From NCBI RefSeq assembly GCF_028690125.1, contig NZ_JAQVBV010000012.1, positions 1 to 64,000 of the forward strand: DNA of 64,000 nucleotides. The letters are read 5' to 3'. A program made the position numbers and the translations under genes. Each line of letters begins with the position of its first letter. Position 1 is the first letter of the stretch. Of this stretch, positions 33,891 to 43,174 are shown piece after piece. This DNA is from Bacteroides sp. (lineage in GTDB: Bacteria > Bacteroidota > Bacteroidia > Bacteroidales > Bacteroidaceae). The notes under the pieces were generated by a model. That model worked only from the letters and a program-made list of their open reading frames with translations, did no database searches and was not told the DNA's origin.

Positions 33891-34835
33891 TCACTTAGTC
33901 ACAAAATAATTTTTCACGTAAAATAAATTCTTTCTATTAACTTCTGTGCGTTCTTGAAGTTCAAAACCTTTAAGGTAAGTTTGAGTGGTTTTGATAGAGG
34001 TATGCCCTAGAGATTCACTTATCATTTCTACTGCGACTCCACGATACTTGGCTGTAGTAGCCCAAGAATGGCGAAGTGCATAGGAAGTGACATGGGAATG
34101 CAGTTTCAACGCCCGGGCGAGAGATTTCAGGCTATTATTAAAGTTACGGAGTGCTGATTGATATTCACGATAGGAACGTACATCTTTACGTGGCTTGTCA
34201 CCGCAGAGAATATCAAAAAGATAATCAGGACAACCGGGTTGAGGAGGAAGACGATTACGAAGACTCTTTATTGTATCTCGGGCAGTATCAAGTACCTCTA
34301 CGCACATCGGAGTTTTAGTTTTGATACGGTTATAATGGAGAATATTTTGTTCCAAAGCCGTTTTTTCTAAATGAGCAAAATCAGCAAAGGACATTCCGCA
34401 GAACTGGAACATTAAACCCGCAACAGACTGAGTACGCCGTAGACGTTCTGTACCGGGGTCTCCATACAATAAACGATGAAGTTCCCCAACGGGCAAGGCT
34501 TTCTTTTGACGAACAGCCACACCCGTATAAACCTCATGAAATAATAAAGGGACATAACTAGCATTACCGGACTCTATCCCTCGATTGTAAATACTGCGAA
34601 GCATACGCATATACGTTGAAACGGTGTTGGGTTTAAGACCACACTCGTAAAGATAACGCTCATAATGACGCAGACGATCCCGGTTAATTTGATTGAAAGA
34701 TACGCTGGACACACCACAAAAACGGCTAAAAGACTTCAATGCATTCTCATACACATGAGCCGTAGCATGGCGACCTTCTCCCCTTAAACGGCCAATGTAG
34801 CGTTCTGCACATCGGCTAAATCCATCTTTTTTCAT
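33891..34835 (-). CDS. Tyrosine recombinase next to the capsule inverton
   Basis: A 314-residue phage-integrase-type recombinase. The N-terminal SAM-like DNA-binding domain spans about 1-100 (HVYENALKSFSRFCG ... TVSTYMRMLRSIYNRGI). The catalytic domain has YALRHSWATTAKYRG (H-x-x-R region), SESLGHTSIKTTQTYLKGF with the nucleophile Tyr. The first catalytic arginine box, expected as RGMSF, reads FCGMSFADFAHLEK, so the Arg I place seems to hold Cys. Position 40 bp from the invertible promoter suggests it is the capsule-promoter invertase, as known for such genes in Bacteroides. If the Arg is truly lost, another recombinase must do the flipping. Confidence 0.88.
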   Translation of the reverse strand: MKKDGFSRCAERYIGRLRGEGRHATAHVYENALKSFSRFCGVSSVSFNQINRDRLRHYERYLYECGLKPNTVSTYMRMLRSIYNRGIESGNASYVPLLFHEVYTGVAVRQKKALPVGELHRLLYGDPGTERLRRTQSVAGLMFQFCGMSFADFAHLEKTALEQNILHYNRIKTKTPMCVEVLDTARDTIKSLRNRLPPQPGCPDYLFDILCGDKPRKDVRSYREYQSALRNFNNSLKSLARALKLHSHVTSYALRHSWATTAKYRGVAVEMISESLGHTSIKTTQTYLKGFELQERTEVNRKNLFYVKNYFVTK

Positions 34836-35054
34836 AATTTTCTTCTTGTTTTATTCATTACAACATGGAATTGCTTAATCCACGAGCAGGCAAAATTAGT
34901 TAAATTACAGTTCTTACATTGTTGATGCATTCATTGCATCGAACAGAATCTCTTCCTTCTGTACATACAAAGGGAAAATGCTTTGCTGCGCGCTGCATGA
35001 AACAGATAGTAGTAAGATAATGAAATATGAGTACTTACCCTCAATTATTTATTT

Positions 35055-35084
35055 TTTGCTTTTTCAATAAAAATCATACCTTTG
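35055..35084 (+). promoter_or_regulatory. Promoter of tilS
   Basis: TTTG at 35055-35058 and TACCTTTG at 35077-35084, spacer 18 nt. The tilS ATG at 35090 lies only 5 nt past the -7 box, so the mRNA may be leaderless or nearly so. Confidence 0.65.
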
Positions 35085-35089
35085 CAGAT

Positions 35090-36370
35090 ATGATTAAACA
35101 ACAAGTCATACGATACATCGAAAAAGAGCAGCTATTTTCGCAAAATAGTAAAATACTTGTAGCACTGAGTGGTGGAGCCGATTCAGTGGCTTTATTACGT
35201 ATTCTTCATTCACTCGGCTACGATTGTGAAGCTGCACATTGCAATTTTCATCTACGAGGTAAAGAATCTGACAGGGACGAAATGTTTGTACGCCAGCTTT
35301 GCCAACAATATAACGTTCCGTTGCATAACATTGATTTTGACACCACCCGATATGCTGAAGAGAAACGTATTTCAATAGAAATGGCTGCCAGAGAGCTTCG
35401 CTACAAATGGTTTGAGAGGAAAAGAATGGAATGCGGTGCAGATTGGATCGCTGTTGCCCACCACCAGGACGACAGCGTAGAAACCATGCTACTAAATCTC
35501 ATTCGGGGTACAGGAATCACCGGCCTATTGGGGATACGCCCCATAAACGGACACATAGTACGTCCACTTCTATGTGTCAGTCGAGAAGAAATTATCTGCT
35601 ATCTAGAAAGTATCGGGCAAGAATATGTTACAGACAGCACTAATCTGGAAGACGAATATACTCGTAATAAAATCCGGCTTCACTTACTTCCATGGATGCA
35701 GGAAATTAATCCGGCCATCAAAAGTAGCCTGATCACAACAAGCAATCACTTAAATGAAGTGGCTACTATATATAATAGAAGTATAGCTGAAACAAAAGAT
35801 AGAGTTATAACTCCGAAAGGTATTCTAATCAGTGCTCTATTGAATGAGCCGGCTCACGAAACAGTTTTATTTGAAATATTGCACCCACTGGGATTCAATC
35901 CGGCACAAATCAAAGACGTTTGTCATTCACTTCACGGACAGCCCGGAAAACAATTTAGCAGCAAAGAATGGAAAATTATCAAAGACCGTGATTTCTTGTT
36001 ATTGGAAAAGACACAGTCAGAAAATGAAAATGAACCTTCTTTCCGGTTAATCAGAGAAGAAGCCGAATACACCACCTACTTCCGAATTCCACGTGAGAAA
36101 GAGGTAGCTTGCTTTGATGCTGATAAATTAAATGGAACAATCAGTCTGCGCAAATGGCAACCGGGTGATACTTTTATCCCCTTCGGCATGACAGGAAAGA
36201 AAAAAGTAAGCGATTACCTGACCGACCGTAAATTCTCTATTAGCCAAAAAGAACATCAATGGGTGCTTTGTTGCGACGAACGCATTGCTTGGCTGATAGG
36301 CGAGCGAACAGATAATCGCTTTCGTGTTGATGAAAACACAAAAAGAGTAGTTATCTACAGAATGGTTTGA
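35090..36370 (+). CDS. tilS: tRNA(Ile)-lysidine synthase
   Basis: A 426-residue enzyme that converts C34 of tRNA-Ile(CAU) to lysidine with ATP and lysine. The PP-loop is [17 protein letters not shown] (SGGADS 27-32), followed by [15 protein letters not shown] and [20 protein letters not shown]. The C-terminal domain ([31 protein letters not shown]) is the tRNA-binding TilS-C. I start it at [13 protein letters not shown]; an upstream ATG at 35027 would lie before the promoter. It overlaps the convergent EFR1 gene by 16 bp at its 3' end. Confidence 0.95.
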   Translation: MIKQQVIRYIEKEQLFSQNSKILVALSGGADSVALLRILHSLGYDCEAAHCNFHLRGKESDRDEMFVRQLCQQYNVPLHNIDFDTTRYAEEKRISIEMAARELRYKWFERKRMECGADWIAVAHHQDDSVETMLLNLIRGTGITGLLGIRPINGHIVRPLLCVSREEIICYLESIGQEYVTDSTNLEDEYTRNKIRLHLLPWMQEINPAIKSSLITTSNHLNEVATIYNRSIAETKDRVITPKGILISALLNEPAHETVLFEILHPLGFNPAQIKDVCHSLHGQPGKQFSSKEWKIIKDRDFLLLEKTQSENENEPSFRLIREEAEYTTYFRIPREKEVACFDADKLNGTISLRKWQPGDTFIPFGMTGKKKVSDYLTDRKFSISQKEHQWVLCCDERIAWLIGERTDNRFRVDENTKRVVIYRMV

Positions 36371-37191
36371 GGCAATTTTTGTTTCTTGAAACAATCCGCC
36401 AACAACGCCGCAAAAGGAGTATCATATACTCTCGCATTCTTGTTACAGCATTTTACGCAAGCACAGCATTTAATACATTTATCGGCATCCGTATGTAGCT
36501 CGTCCCCTTTAATAATGGCTCCGGCGGGACAACGTGTCACACACAAACCACAGTGGGTACACAGACTTTCCTCCTCTACCCAAGGCGTGCGCGGGAGCGG
36601 AGTATCACTTTTACGCAGTTTGATTACTTTCCACAAGAAACGCAACAACGCGAAAAAAGGTTGAGCGGGACGACGAATAGCACGGATATCTACCTGATAA
36701 AGCTTGTCGGGACTGATAGCCGCTTGTATCTTTTCCATGATCTTACTTCCAAACTCGTTGGCTAAATTTAAATCCATATCGTCGGGACGTCCTTGAGCAA
36801 TTGGATTTTTATCGGTACTATACGAGTGTTCTCCAATAAAAGTAGCTCCCGCGATTATTTTAAAACCATGAGGGATGGCAAAAGTATCCAACTCTATCAA
36901 CGCTTTTTCATAAGCGCGATTTCCATAAACAACCACCAATACCGTAGGAGTATCGAGCCCACATATATTTTCCAAACGTTCCATGGCCAAGGGAGCCACA
37001 TGCCCTCCATACACCGGAACCACAATAATAGCTAATGAGGATGCGGGAATTACAGTTTTCTCAGCCATTTGCAATGTCAAATCTACCGGAATTACATTTT
37101 TTATGCCAGTCCCGCAAACAATTGCCTCTCCCACTTGTTTAGAAGTATGGGTAGGCGAGAAATAAATTAAATGAGCTTCATTTACTGTCAT
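36355..37191 (-). CDS. EFR1-family flavodoxin-ferredoxin protein
   Basis: A 278-residue protein. The first ~170 residues are a flavodoxin-like domain ([33 protein letters not shown]). The C-terminal part carries two ferredoxin motifs, [12 protein letters not shown] and [12 protein letters not shown], for two [4Fe-4S] clusters. It is called EFR1 family; likely an electron carrier in the cytoplasm. The partner is unknown. It is convergent with tilS. Confidence 0.9.
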   Translation of the reverse strand: MTVNEAHLIYFSPTHTSKQVGEAIVCGTGIKNVIPVDLTLQMAEKTVIPASSLAIIVVPVYGGHVAPLAMERLENICGLDTPTVLVVVYGNRAYEKALIELDTFAIPHGFKIIAGATFIGEHSYSTDKNPIAQGRPDDMDLNLANEFGSKIMEKIQAAISPDKLYQVDIRAIRRPAQPFFALLRFLWKVIKLRKSDTPLPRTPWVEEESLCTHCGLCVTRCPAGAIIKGDELHTDADKCIKCCACVKCCNKNARVYDTPFAALLADCFKKQKLPQTIL

Positions 37192-37210
37192 ACTATTTTC
37201 TTTTATACAG

Positions 37211-37218
37211 CAAAGATA
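37211..37218 (-). promoter_or_regulatory. -7 box of the EFR1 gene
   Basis: On the minus strand TATCTTTG (plus CAAAGATA) stands 20 nt before the EFR1 ATG at 37191. Confidence 0.55.
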
Positions 37219-37270
37219 GTCTTTTACATGAAAAAAACAGTTGATTGTTTATGAAAACAAAAAAAATTAT

Positions 37271-37278
37271 TATCTTTG
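37271..37278 (+). promoter_or_regulatory. -7 box of rho
   Basis: TATCTTTG at 37271-37278, 150 nt before the rho ATG, leaving a leader of about 140 nt that contains a short upstream frame and a 14-nt palindrome (ATATGCTAGCATAT, 37340-37353). Confidence 0.6.
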
Positions 37279-37341
37279 TCGCGTTGAAACTTTCTACGAT
37301 TCAACACTAATATCCCTAATTCATAATAAAGAACAAAACAT

Positions 37342-37449
37342 ATGCTAGCATATCTGCAGTTATTGAGCCGCAGTAATGCTGTCCATATTCCGGCAAAAAA
37401 AGAAATATTAATAACTTACCATACTATATGTATAACATTATCCAATTGA
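37342..37449 (+). CDS. Possible upstream ORF in the rho leader (35 aa)
   Basis: ATG at 37342 opens a 35-codon frame ([20 protein letters not shown] ...) that stops at 37449, 22 nt inside rho in a different frame. Length and overlap would allow translation of it to affect initiation at rho. There is no protein similarity that I recognise, so it may be chance. Confidence 0.25.
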   Translation: MLAYLQLLSRSNAVHIPAKKEILITYHTICITLSN

Positions 37450-39713
37450 ACGACAAAAATCTGTCGGAACTTCAAATTATTGCTCAAGAACTGGGCATAA
37501 AAAAAGCAGACTCATTTAAAAAAGAAGAACTTGTTTATAAAATACTTGATGAACAAGCAATAGCAGGAGCTACTAAAAAAGTTGCCGCAGACAAGCTCAA
37601 AGAAGAACGCAAAGAAGATAAGAATAAGCGTTCACGTGTAAATCCAATTAAAAAAGAAGATAAGGTAATGTCCGCAACGAAAAACGGAGAAGTTACCAAA
37701 AACAAAGAAACTACTCCCCTTGCTAAACCACAACTTAAAGGTGAAATCACAAATAAGGAAATGGTAAACAAGGAAGTTGTCAGCAAAGAGATTGTAAACA
37801 AGGAAGTTGCAAATAAGGAGATTGTCAGCAAAGAGATTGTGAACAAGGAAGTTGCAAACAAGGAAATTATCAGCAAAGAAACTGCAAACAAAGAAAAAGA
37901 AAACTCTTCTGTAGAAACTAAGTCGGAGGAAACTACTGCCAAACGTAAAGTAGGACGTCCTCGCAAAGAGGCTAAAGTAACGGTGAAAAAAGAAATACAA
38001 GCTGTAAAACCGGTAGAAAAAGTAATAGAAAAAGCTCCCGAACAAAAAGCTCTTGTAGAACCTACAATCATTACTACTCCCAAAACGACTCCGGTTGAAG
38101 CTGAAAATAAAGTAAAAATAAACAAGCCGATTGCGGAACAAAAACCTATCTTAAAACCTAGAAAAGCAGAACCTGTAATTGACGAAGAAAGTAATATTTT
38201 GTCTGAAGCCGACGATGAAGACTTTATTCCAATTGAAGATCTCCCATCTGAAAAGATAGAGCTACCTACCGAACTCTTCGGTAAATTCGAAGCTACAAAA
38301 GCCGAACAAGCTCAAGAACCGGAACAAACTCCACAGCCTCAGCCTCAGCCACAGCAACCTCAACAAAATATCCAACGCCAACGTGTCGTACGCCCGCGCG
38401 ACAATAATAATGGTAACAATAATGCTAATAACAGCATTAACAATGCCAACATTAATAACCCCAATAATAGTAATTACCAGCGCAACACCCCACGTACGCA
38501 GACGCAGCGTCCCGTACAACAGAATAATGGAAACGAAAATCTGCCGATACCACAGGAACGCAAAGTCATCGAGCGCGAAAAGCCATATGAATTCGACGAT
38601 ATCCTGAATGGTGTAGGTGTACTGGAAATTATGCAGGACGGCTATGGATTCCTCCGTTCTTCTGATTACAACTATCTTTCTTCGCCGGATGATATTTACG
38701 TATCACAATCACAAATCAAGCTCTTTGGGCTAAAAACCGGTGATGTAGTAGAAGGTGTAATCCGCCCGCCGAAAGAAGGAGAAAAATATTTCCCGTTGGT
38801 TAAAGTATCGAAGATTAACGGACGTGACGCTGCTTTTGTCCGCGACCGTGTACCTTTCGAACACCTGACACCTCTTTTCCCGGATGAAAAGTTCAGACTC
38901 TGCAAAGGCGGTTACTCTGACTCGATGTCTGCTCGCGTAGTAGACCTTTTTGCTCCGATTGGTAAAGGACAACGTGCTTTGATCGTGGCACAGCCAAAAA
39001 CTGGTAAGACTATCCTGATGAAAGACATTGCCAATGCTATCGCAGCCAATCACCCGGAAGTATATATGATTATGTTGCTGATCGACGAACGTCCGGAAGA
39101 AGTTACCGACATGGCACGTAGTGTTAATGCCGAAGTAATTGCTTCTACTTTCGACGAACCGGCTGAACGTCACGTGAAAATTGCAGGTATCGTATTGGAA
39201 AAAGCAAAACGATTAGTAGAATGCGGACACGATGTTGTTATCTTCCTCGATTCTATCACCCGTCTGGCCCGTGCATACAATACAGTATCCCCTGCATCCG
39301 GTAAAGTACTTTCCGGTGGTGTGGATGCTAATGCACTTCATAAACCCAAACGATTCTTCGGTGCTGCACGTAACATCGAAAACGGAGGTTCATTGACTAT
39401 CATCGCTACTGCTCTGATAGACACCGGTTCTAAAATGGATGAAGTTATCTTCGAAGAATTCAAAGGTACGGGTAACATGGAATTGCAACTCGACCGCAAC
39501 TTGTCCAACAAACGTATCTTCCCCGCTGTCAATATCACTGCATCAAGTACCCGTCGTGATGACTTATTGCTCGACAAGACGACTCTTGACCGTATGTGGA
39601 TCTTACGCAAATATCTTGCCGACATGAATCCGATCGAAGCTATGAATTTTGTTAAAGACCGTTTGGAGAAGACAAGAGACAACGAAGAATTCCTGATGAG
39701 CATGAACAGCTAA
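37428..39713 (+). CDS. rho: Transcription termination factor Rho with long disordered insert
   Basis: A 761-residue RNA-dependent helicase/terminator; the E. coli protein has 419. Residues 1-40 are the Rho-N SAP-like helix region ([29 protein letters not shown]). About 41-380 is an insert of low complexity: a Lys/Glu part with ten pentapeptide repeats (109-158), an AT-hook-like [12 protein letters not shown] (172-183), a Pro/Gln stretch and an Asn-rich stretch. Then come the cold-shock-type RNA-binding domain ([25 protein letters not shown]) and the ATPase with Walker A QPKTGKT at about 522, DERPEEVTD, and [12 protein letters not shown]. Insert-bearing Rho is known from Bacteroides, where the disordered region drives condensate formation. 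Single gene with its own terminator. Confidence 0.97.
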   Translation: MYNIIQLNDKNLSELQIIAQELGIKKADSFKKEELVYKILDEQAIAGATKKVAADKLKEERKEDKNKRSRVNPIKKEDKVMSATKNGEVTKNKETTPLAKPQLKGEITNKEMVNKEVVSKEIVNKEVANKEIVSKEIVNKEVANKEIISKETANKEKENSSVETKSEETTAKRKVGRPRKEAKVTVKKEIQAVKPVEKVIEKAPEQKALVEPTIITTPKTTPVEAENKVKINKPIAEQKPILKPRKAEPVIDEESNILSEADDEDFIPIEDLPSEKIELPTELFGKFEATKAEQAQEPEQTPQPQPQPQQPQQNIQRQRVVRPRDNNNGNNNANNSINNANINNPNNSNYQRNTPRTQTQRPVQQNNGNENLPIPQERKVIEREKPYEFDDILNGVGVLEIMQDGYGFLRSSDYNYLSSPDDIYVSQSQIKLFGLKTGDVVEGVIRPPKEGEKYFPLVKVSKINGRDAAFVRDRVPFEHLTPLFPDEKFRLCKGGYSDSMSARVVDLFAPIGKGQRALIVAQPKTGKTILMKDIANAIAANHPEVYMIMLLIDERPEEVTDMARSVNAEVIASTFDEPAERHVKIAGIVLEKAKRLVECGHDVVIFLDSITRLARAYNTVSPASGKVLSGGVDANALHKPKRFFGAARNIENGGSLTIIATALIDTGSKMDEVIFEEFKGTGNMELQLDRNLSNKRIFPAVNITASSTRRDDLLLDKTTLDRMWILRKYLADMNPIEAMNFVKDRLEKTRDNEEFLMSMNS
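37752..37901 (+). repeat. 15-bp coding tandem repeats in rho
   Basis: Ten pentapeptides of the pattern (N/S)KE-x-x are encoded head to tail: [51 protein letters not shown] higher-order 45-bp unit ([14 protein letters not shown]) repeats about three times. Such arrays can change copy number by slippage without breaking the frame. Confidence 0.85.
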
Positions 39714-39732
39714 TCAACGATACAATTTAAGT

Positions 39733-39818
39733 GAATGTCTCAAAATAAAAAAGCTATCATTATGCTCTGAATGACAAAATGATAAGTTTATTTATATTTT
39801 GAGACATTCTTTTTTTTC
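39733..39818 (+). terminator. Rho-independent terminator after rho
   Basis: A 14-bp stem, GAATGTCTCAAAAT (39733-39746) with ATTTTGAGACATTC (39796-39809), has a long loop and is followed by nine T's. The arms are far apart (49 nt), but the T-run is strong. Confidence 0.7.
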
Positions 39819-39974
39819 TCTTGCAGTACTCTTATCTGCATACATCTTTCATTTTTAACCGGTATCATTTATTGTTCTTCATTCAGTTTCCTTTGTTTGT
39901 TTCATTTTTGTAGAAATTCCTTTCACTCACGTCCAAAACTATTTCCAAGCACTTTTTCGCCTTCCTCTTTTACT

Positions 39975-39982
39975 TACTTTTG
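39975..39982 (+). promoter_or_regulatory. -7 box of the 40-kb sulfatase
   Basis: TACTTTTG at 39975-39982 precedes the chosen ATG by 34 nt. Upstream to the rho terminator I see no gene. Confidence 0.5.
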
Positions 39983-40016
39983 CCTCAAAATGATTTATTA
40001 CTTAATTCTAACCGGA

Positions 40017-41486
40017 ATGAAAACAATTTATCCATTCATGGGATTGGCTTTTTACGGTATGGCGGCCCAAGCACAAGAAAAGCCCAATTTTCTGATTATC
40101 CAATGCGATCACCTGACACAACGTGTTGTTGGTGCTTACGGACATACACAAGGCTGTACCCTCCCCATTGATGAAATAGCTTCCAAAGGAGTCATTTTCT
40201 CTAATGCTTATGTAGGCTGTCCCCTCAGTCAGCCATCACGTGCAGCTCTATGGAGTGGCATGATGCCTCATCAAACAAATGTACGTTCCAACTCAGAGGA
40301 GCCTATCAACACGCGCATACCGGAAAATGTACCAACTTTAGGAAGTCTTTTTTCTGAAAATGGTTATGAAGCCATTCATTTTGGAAAAACTCACGATATG
40401 GGTTCATTAAGAGGATTCAAGCATAAAGCACCGGTAGCAAAGCCATTTACAGATCCTGAGTTTCCGGTCAATAATGATAGTTTTCTAGATGTAGGTACTT
40501 GCGAAGATGCAGTTGCCTATCTGAGCAATCCTCCCAAAGAACCGTTCATTTGTATCGCCGACTTTCAAAATCCTCACAACATTTGCGGGTTTATAGGTGA
40601 AAACCAAGGGATACATACCGACCGTCCAATCAGCCAACCTCTACCCGACCTACCCGATAACTTTGATATTGAGGACTGGAATAACGTGCCGACTCCGGTA
40701 CAATATATTTGTTGCAGCCATCGACGCATGACTCAAGCTTCTCATTGGAACAATGATAATTATCGCCATTATATCGCAGCTTTCCAGCACTATACCAAGA
40801 TGGTGTCAAAACAAGTAAAAAGTGTATTGAAAGCTCTTTATTCTACACCGGCAGGTAAAAACACAATTGTAGTTATTTTGGCTGATCATGGCGATGGCAT
40901 GGCTTCTCATCGAATGGTGACCAAGCATATCAGTTTTTATGACGAAATGACGAATGTTCCGTTTATCTTTGCCGGACCCGGTATTCAACATCAGAAAAAA
41001 CCGGTAGATCATATTCTAACTCAGCCCACTCTGGACCTTCTGCCTACACTTTGCGACCTAGCAGGAATCCCAGTCCCGGCAGAAAAGATGGGTATCAGCC
41101 TTGCTCCAACCCTAAAGGGAGAAAAACAGAAAAAAACTCATCCTTATGTCGTGTCCGAATGGCATAGTGAATACGAGCTTATCACTACTCCCGGACGTAT
41201 GATACGTGGTCCCAGATATAAATATACCCATTATCTGGAAGGTAATGGAGAAGAACTTTATGACATGAAAAAAGATCCGGGTGAACGCAAAAATCTGGTT
41301 AAGAACCCTAAATATGCCAAGATTCTTGCTGAACACCGCGTCTTACTGGATGATTATATCAAACGTACCAATGACGATTACCGCAGTTTAAAAGTAGATG
41401 CAGATTCCCGATGCAGAAATCACGCTCCCGGTTATCCTAATCACGAAGGACCGGGAGCAAGGGAAATCATTAAAAACAAAAAGTAA
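40017..41486 (+). CDS. Secreted sulfatase (Ser-type)
   Basis: A 489-residue sulfatase. Signal peptide MKTIYPFMGLAFYGMAAQAQ, then NFLIIQCDHL (metal-site strand, with CDH in place of the common DD), and the formylglycine motif SQPSRAALWSG with S71 as the residue to be oxidised by an anSME-type maturase. VVILADHGDGMASHRMVTKH is the second metal/active-site region. It hydrolyses sulfate esters of a glycan in the periplasm; the substrate is not readable. ATG 40017 is preferred over one 120 nt upstream because the signal peptide begins here and the promoter lies between. It is a single gene. Confidence 0.9.
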   Translation: MKTIYPFMGLAFYGMAAQAQEKPNFLIIQCDHLTQRVVGAYGHTQGCTLPIDEIASKGVIFSNAYVGCPLSQPSRAALWSGMMPHQTNVRSNSEEPINTRIPENVPTLGSLFSENGYEAIHFGKTHDMGSLRGFKHKAPVAKPFTDPEFPVNNDSFLDVGTCEDAVAYLSNPPKEPFICIADFQNPHNICGFIGENQGIHTDRPISQPLPDLPDNFDIEDWNNVPTPVQYICCSHRRMTQASHWNNDNYRHYIAAFQHYTKMVSKQVKSVLKALYSTPAGKNTIVVILADHGDGMASHRMVTKHISFYDEMTNVPFIFAGPGIQHQKKPVDHILTQPTLDLLPTLCDLAGIPVPAEKMGISLAPTLKGEKQKKTHPYVVSEWHSEYELITTPGRMIRGPRYKYTHYLEGNGEELYDMKKDPGERKNLVKNPKYAKILAEHRVLLDDYIKRTNDDYRSLKVDADSRCRNHAPGYPNHEGPGAREIIKNKK

Positions 41487-41758
41487 GTAGTATACAACCA
41501 TTCCGTCATGAAAATTGAAAACATAAATACAATATCATCTAAGACATAAAAGCATAGAATGATATAGATTGTGAGACTGTCAGACGTTAATCATGTAACT
41601 AATATGTGTTTTCTTGACGCGGATGAGCGCGGATTTTTTCTTATCTTCCTAATAATCTCAACAGCTTCACTACATCTAGCAATAATATAAAAAGACAATA
41701 TTACATTTAACATATGTACTTGTGTCTTCACAGCGATAGAGATTTCAGAATAAAGCGC
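41487..41758. other. Intergenic region without recognised gene
   Basis: I see no coding frame on either strand. It contains a direct repeat GCGGAT...GCGGAT near 41620-41634 followed by a T-run, which may act in termination of the sulfatase transcript. Confidence 0.4.
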
Positions 41759-41766
41759 TATCTTTG
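41759..41766 (+). promoter_or_regulatory. -7 box of the MATE gene
   Basis: TATCTTTG at 41759-41766, 26 nt before the ATG at 41793. The -33 element is not clear. Confidence 0.6.
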
Positions 41767-41792
41767 CAAAATGCAAACTTAAACACTTAATT

Positions 41793-43115
41793 ATGTACAC
41801 CAACAAACAGATTTGGAGTGTCAGTTACCCCATTTTACTCAGCTTGCTGGCACAAAATGTCATTAATGTCACCGATACAGCATTCCTTGGGCACGTAGGA
41901 GAAGTGGCCCTGGGAGCTTCTGCGATGGCCGGATTATTCTATATATGCATATTTACAATTGCATTCGGTTTCAGTATCGGATCACAGATCGTCATTGCCC
42001 GACGCAATGGTGAAGGACGTTATACCGATGTTGGTCCGGTGATGATTCAGGGAGTCATATTTATGTTACTCATGGCATTGCTCCTGTTTAGTTTCACAAA
42101 AGCCTTTGGTGGGAATATCATGCGTTTGTTAGTATCTTCCGAAGCCATTTATAAAGGAACAATGGAGTTTCTGGACTGGCGTATTTACGGATTCTTTTTC
42201 TCCTTTATCAATGTTATGTTCCGGGCTTTATACATAGGTATCACACGCACCAAAGTACTGACCATTAATGCTATCGTTATGGCATTAACCAACGTTGTGC
42301 TAGACTATGGGTTAATTTTTGGAAATCTCGGTCTGCCCGAAATGGGAATAAAAGGAGCTGCCATCGCTTCGGTATTGGCAGAAGCCTCTTCTATCCTTTT
42401 CTTCCTTATTTATACTTATATTACTGTTGATCTGAAAAAATATGGAATGAATCGTTTACGCACTTTCGACTTGTCTTTACTGATGCGTATCCTCAGCATT
42501 TCTTGTTTTACCATGCTTCAATACTTCCTTTCAATGGCTACCTGGTTTATCTTCTTTGTTGCCGTAGAACGGTTGGGACAAAGAGAATTGGCAATCGCCA
42601 ACATCGTACGAAGCATTTACATTGTACTATTAATTCCGGTCAATGCATTAGCTACAACTACCAATAGTTTAGTCAGCAATGCCATCGGTGCAGGAGGTAT
42701 CCAGTATGTGATACCACTTATAAAAAAAATAGCCCGCTTCTCATTCTTTATCATGTTGGGATTGGTTATCTTATCAGTATTATTCCCACAGTTCCTACTT
42801 TCCATTTACACCAGTGAAGCGGCATTAATTGCAGAATCAGTACCTTCGGTTTACGTTATTTGCAGTGCCATGCTTATTGCGTCGGTAGCAAATATTGCAT
42901 TCAACGGAATCTCGGGTACAGGAAATACACAAGCTGCCTTATTGCTCGAAACAATTACAATTGCCATCTATGGTTCATACATTATTTTTATCGGTATGTG
43001 GCTGAAAGCTCCTATCGAAATCTGTTTTACAATTGAAATAGTGTACTATACCTTACTGTTGGTAACGAGTTATATTTACCTCAAAAAAGCAAAATGGCAG
43101 AATAAAAAGATATAA
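41793..43115 (+). CDS. MATE-family efflux transporter
   Basis: A 440-residue inner-membrane protein with about twelve hydrophobic segments in two related halves. It begins MYTNKQIWSVSYPILLSLLAQNVINVTDTAFLGHVGEVALGASAMAGLFY, a DinF-like MATE opening. It likely exports cationic drugs or metabolites in exchange for Na+ or H+. No regulator is adjacent. It is followed by ffh, which has its own promoter. Confidence 0.93.
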   Translation: MYTNKQIWSVSYPILLSLLAQNVINVTDTAFLGHVGEVALGASAMAGLFYICIFTIAFGFSIGSQIVIARRNGEGRYTDVGPVMIQGVIFMLLMALLLFSFTKAFGGNIMRLLVSSEAIYKGTMEFLDWRIYGFFFSFINVMFRALYIGITRTKVLTINAIVMALTNVVLDYGLIFGNLGLPEMGIKGAAIASVLAEASSILFFLIYTYITVDLKKYGMNRLRTFDLSLLMRILSISCFTMLQYFLSMATWFIFFVAVERLGQRELAIANIVRSIYIVLLIPVNALATTTNSLVSNAIGAGGIQYVIPLIKKIARFSFFIMLGLVILSVLFPQFLLSIYTSEAALIAESVPSVYVICSAMLIASVANIAFNGISGTGNTQAALLLETITIAIYGSYIIFIGMWLKAPIEICFTIEIVYYTLLLVTSYIYLKKAKWQNKKI

Positions 43116-43131
43116 ATATGAGAGATTTTTG

Positions 43132-43139
43132 TAAATTTG
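43132..43139 (+). promoter_or_regulatory. -7 box of ffh
   Basis: TAAATTTG at 43132-43139, 35 nt before the ffh ATG. Confidence 0.5.
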
Positions 43140-43174
43140 CAGCCTTAATTTAGTAATTAGTAATAAAAATAAAT

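Noticed and set aside
37535..38125. A 196-codon open frame on the minus strand inside rho
   Set aside because: It mirrors the low-complexity Lys/Glu repeats of rho, has a Ser/Phe/Leu repeat composition and no start context. It is a shadow of the coding repeats.
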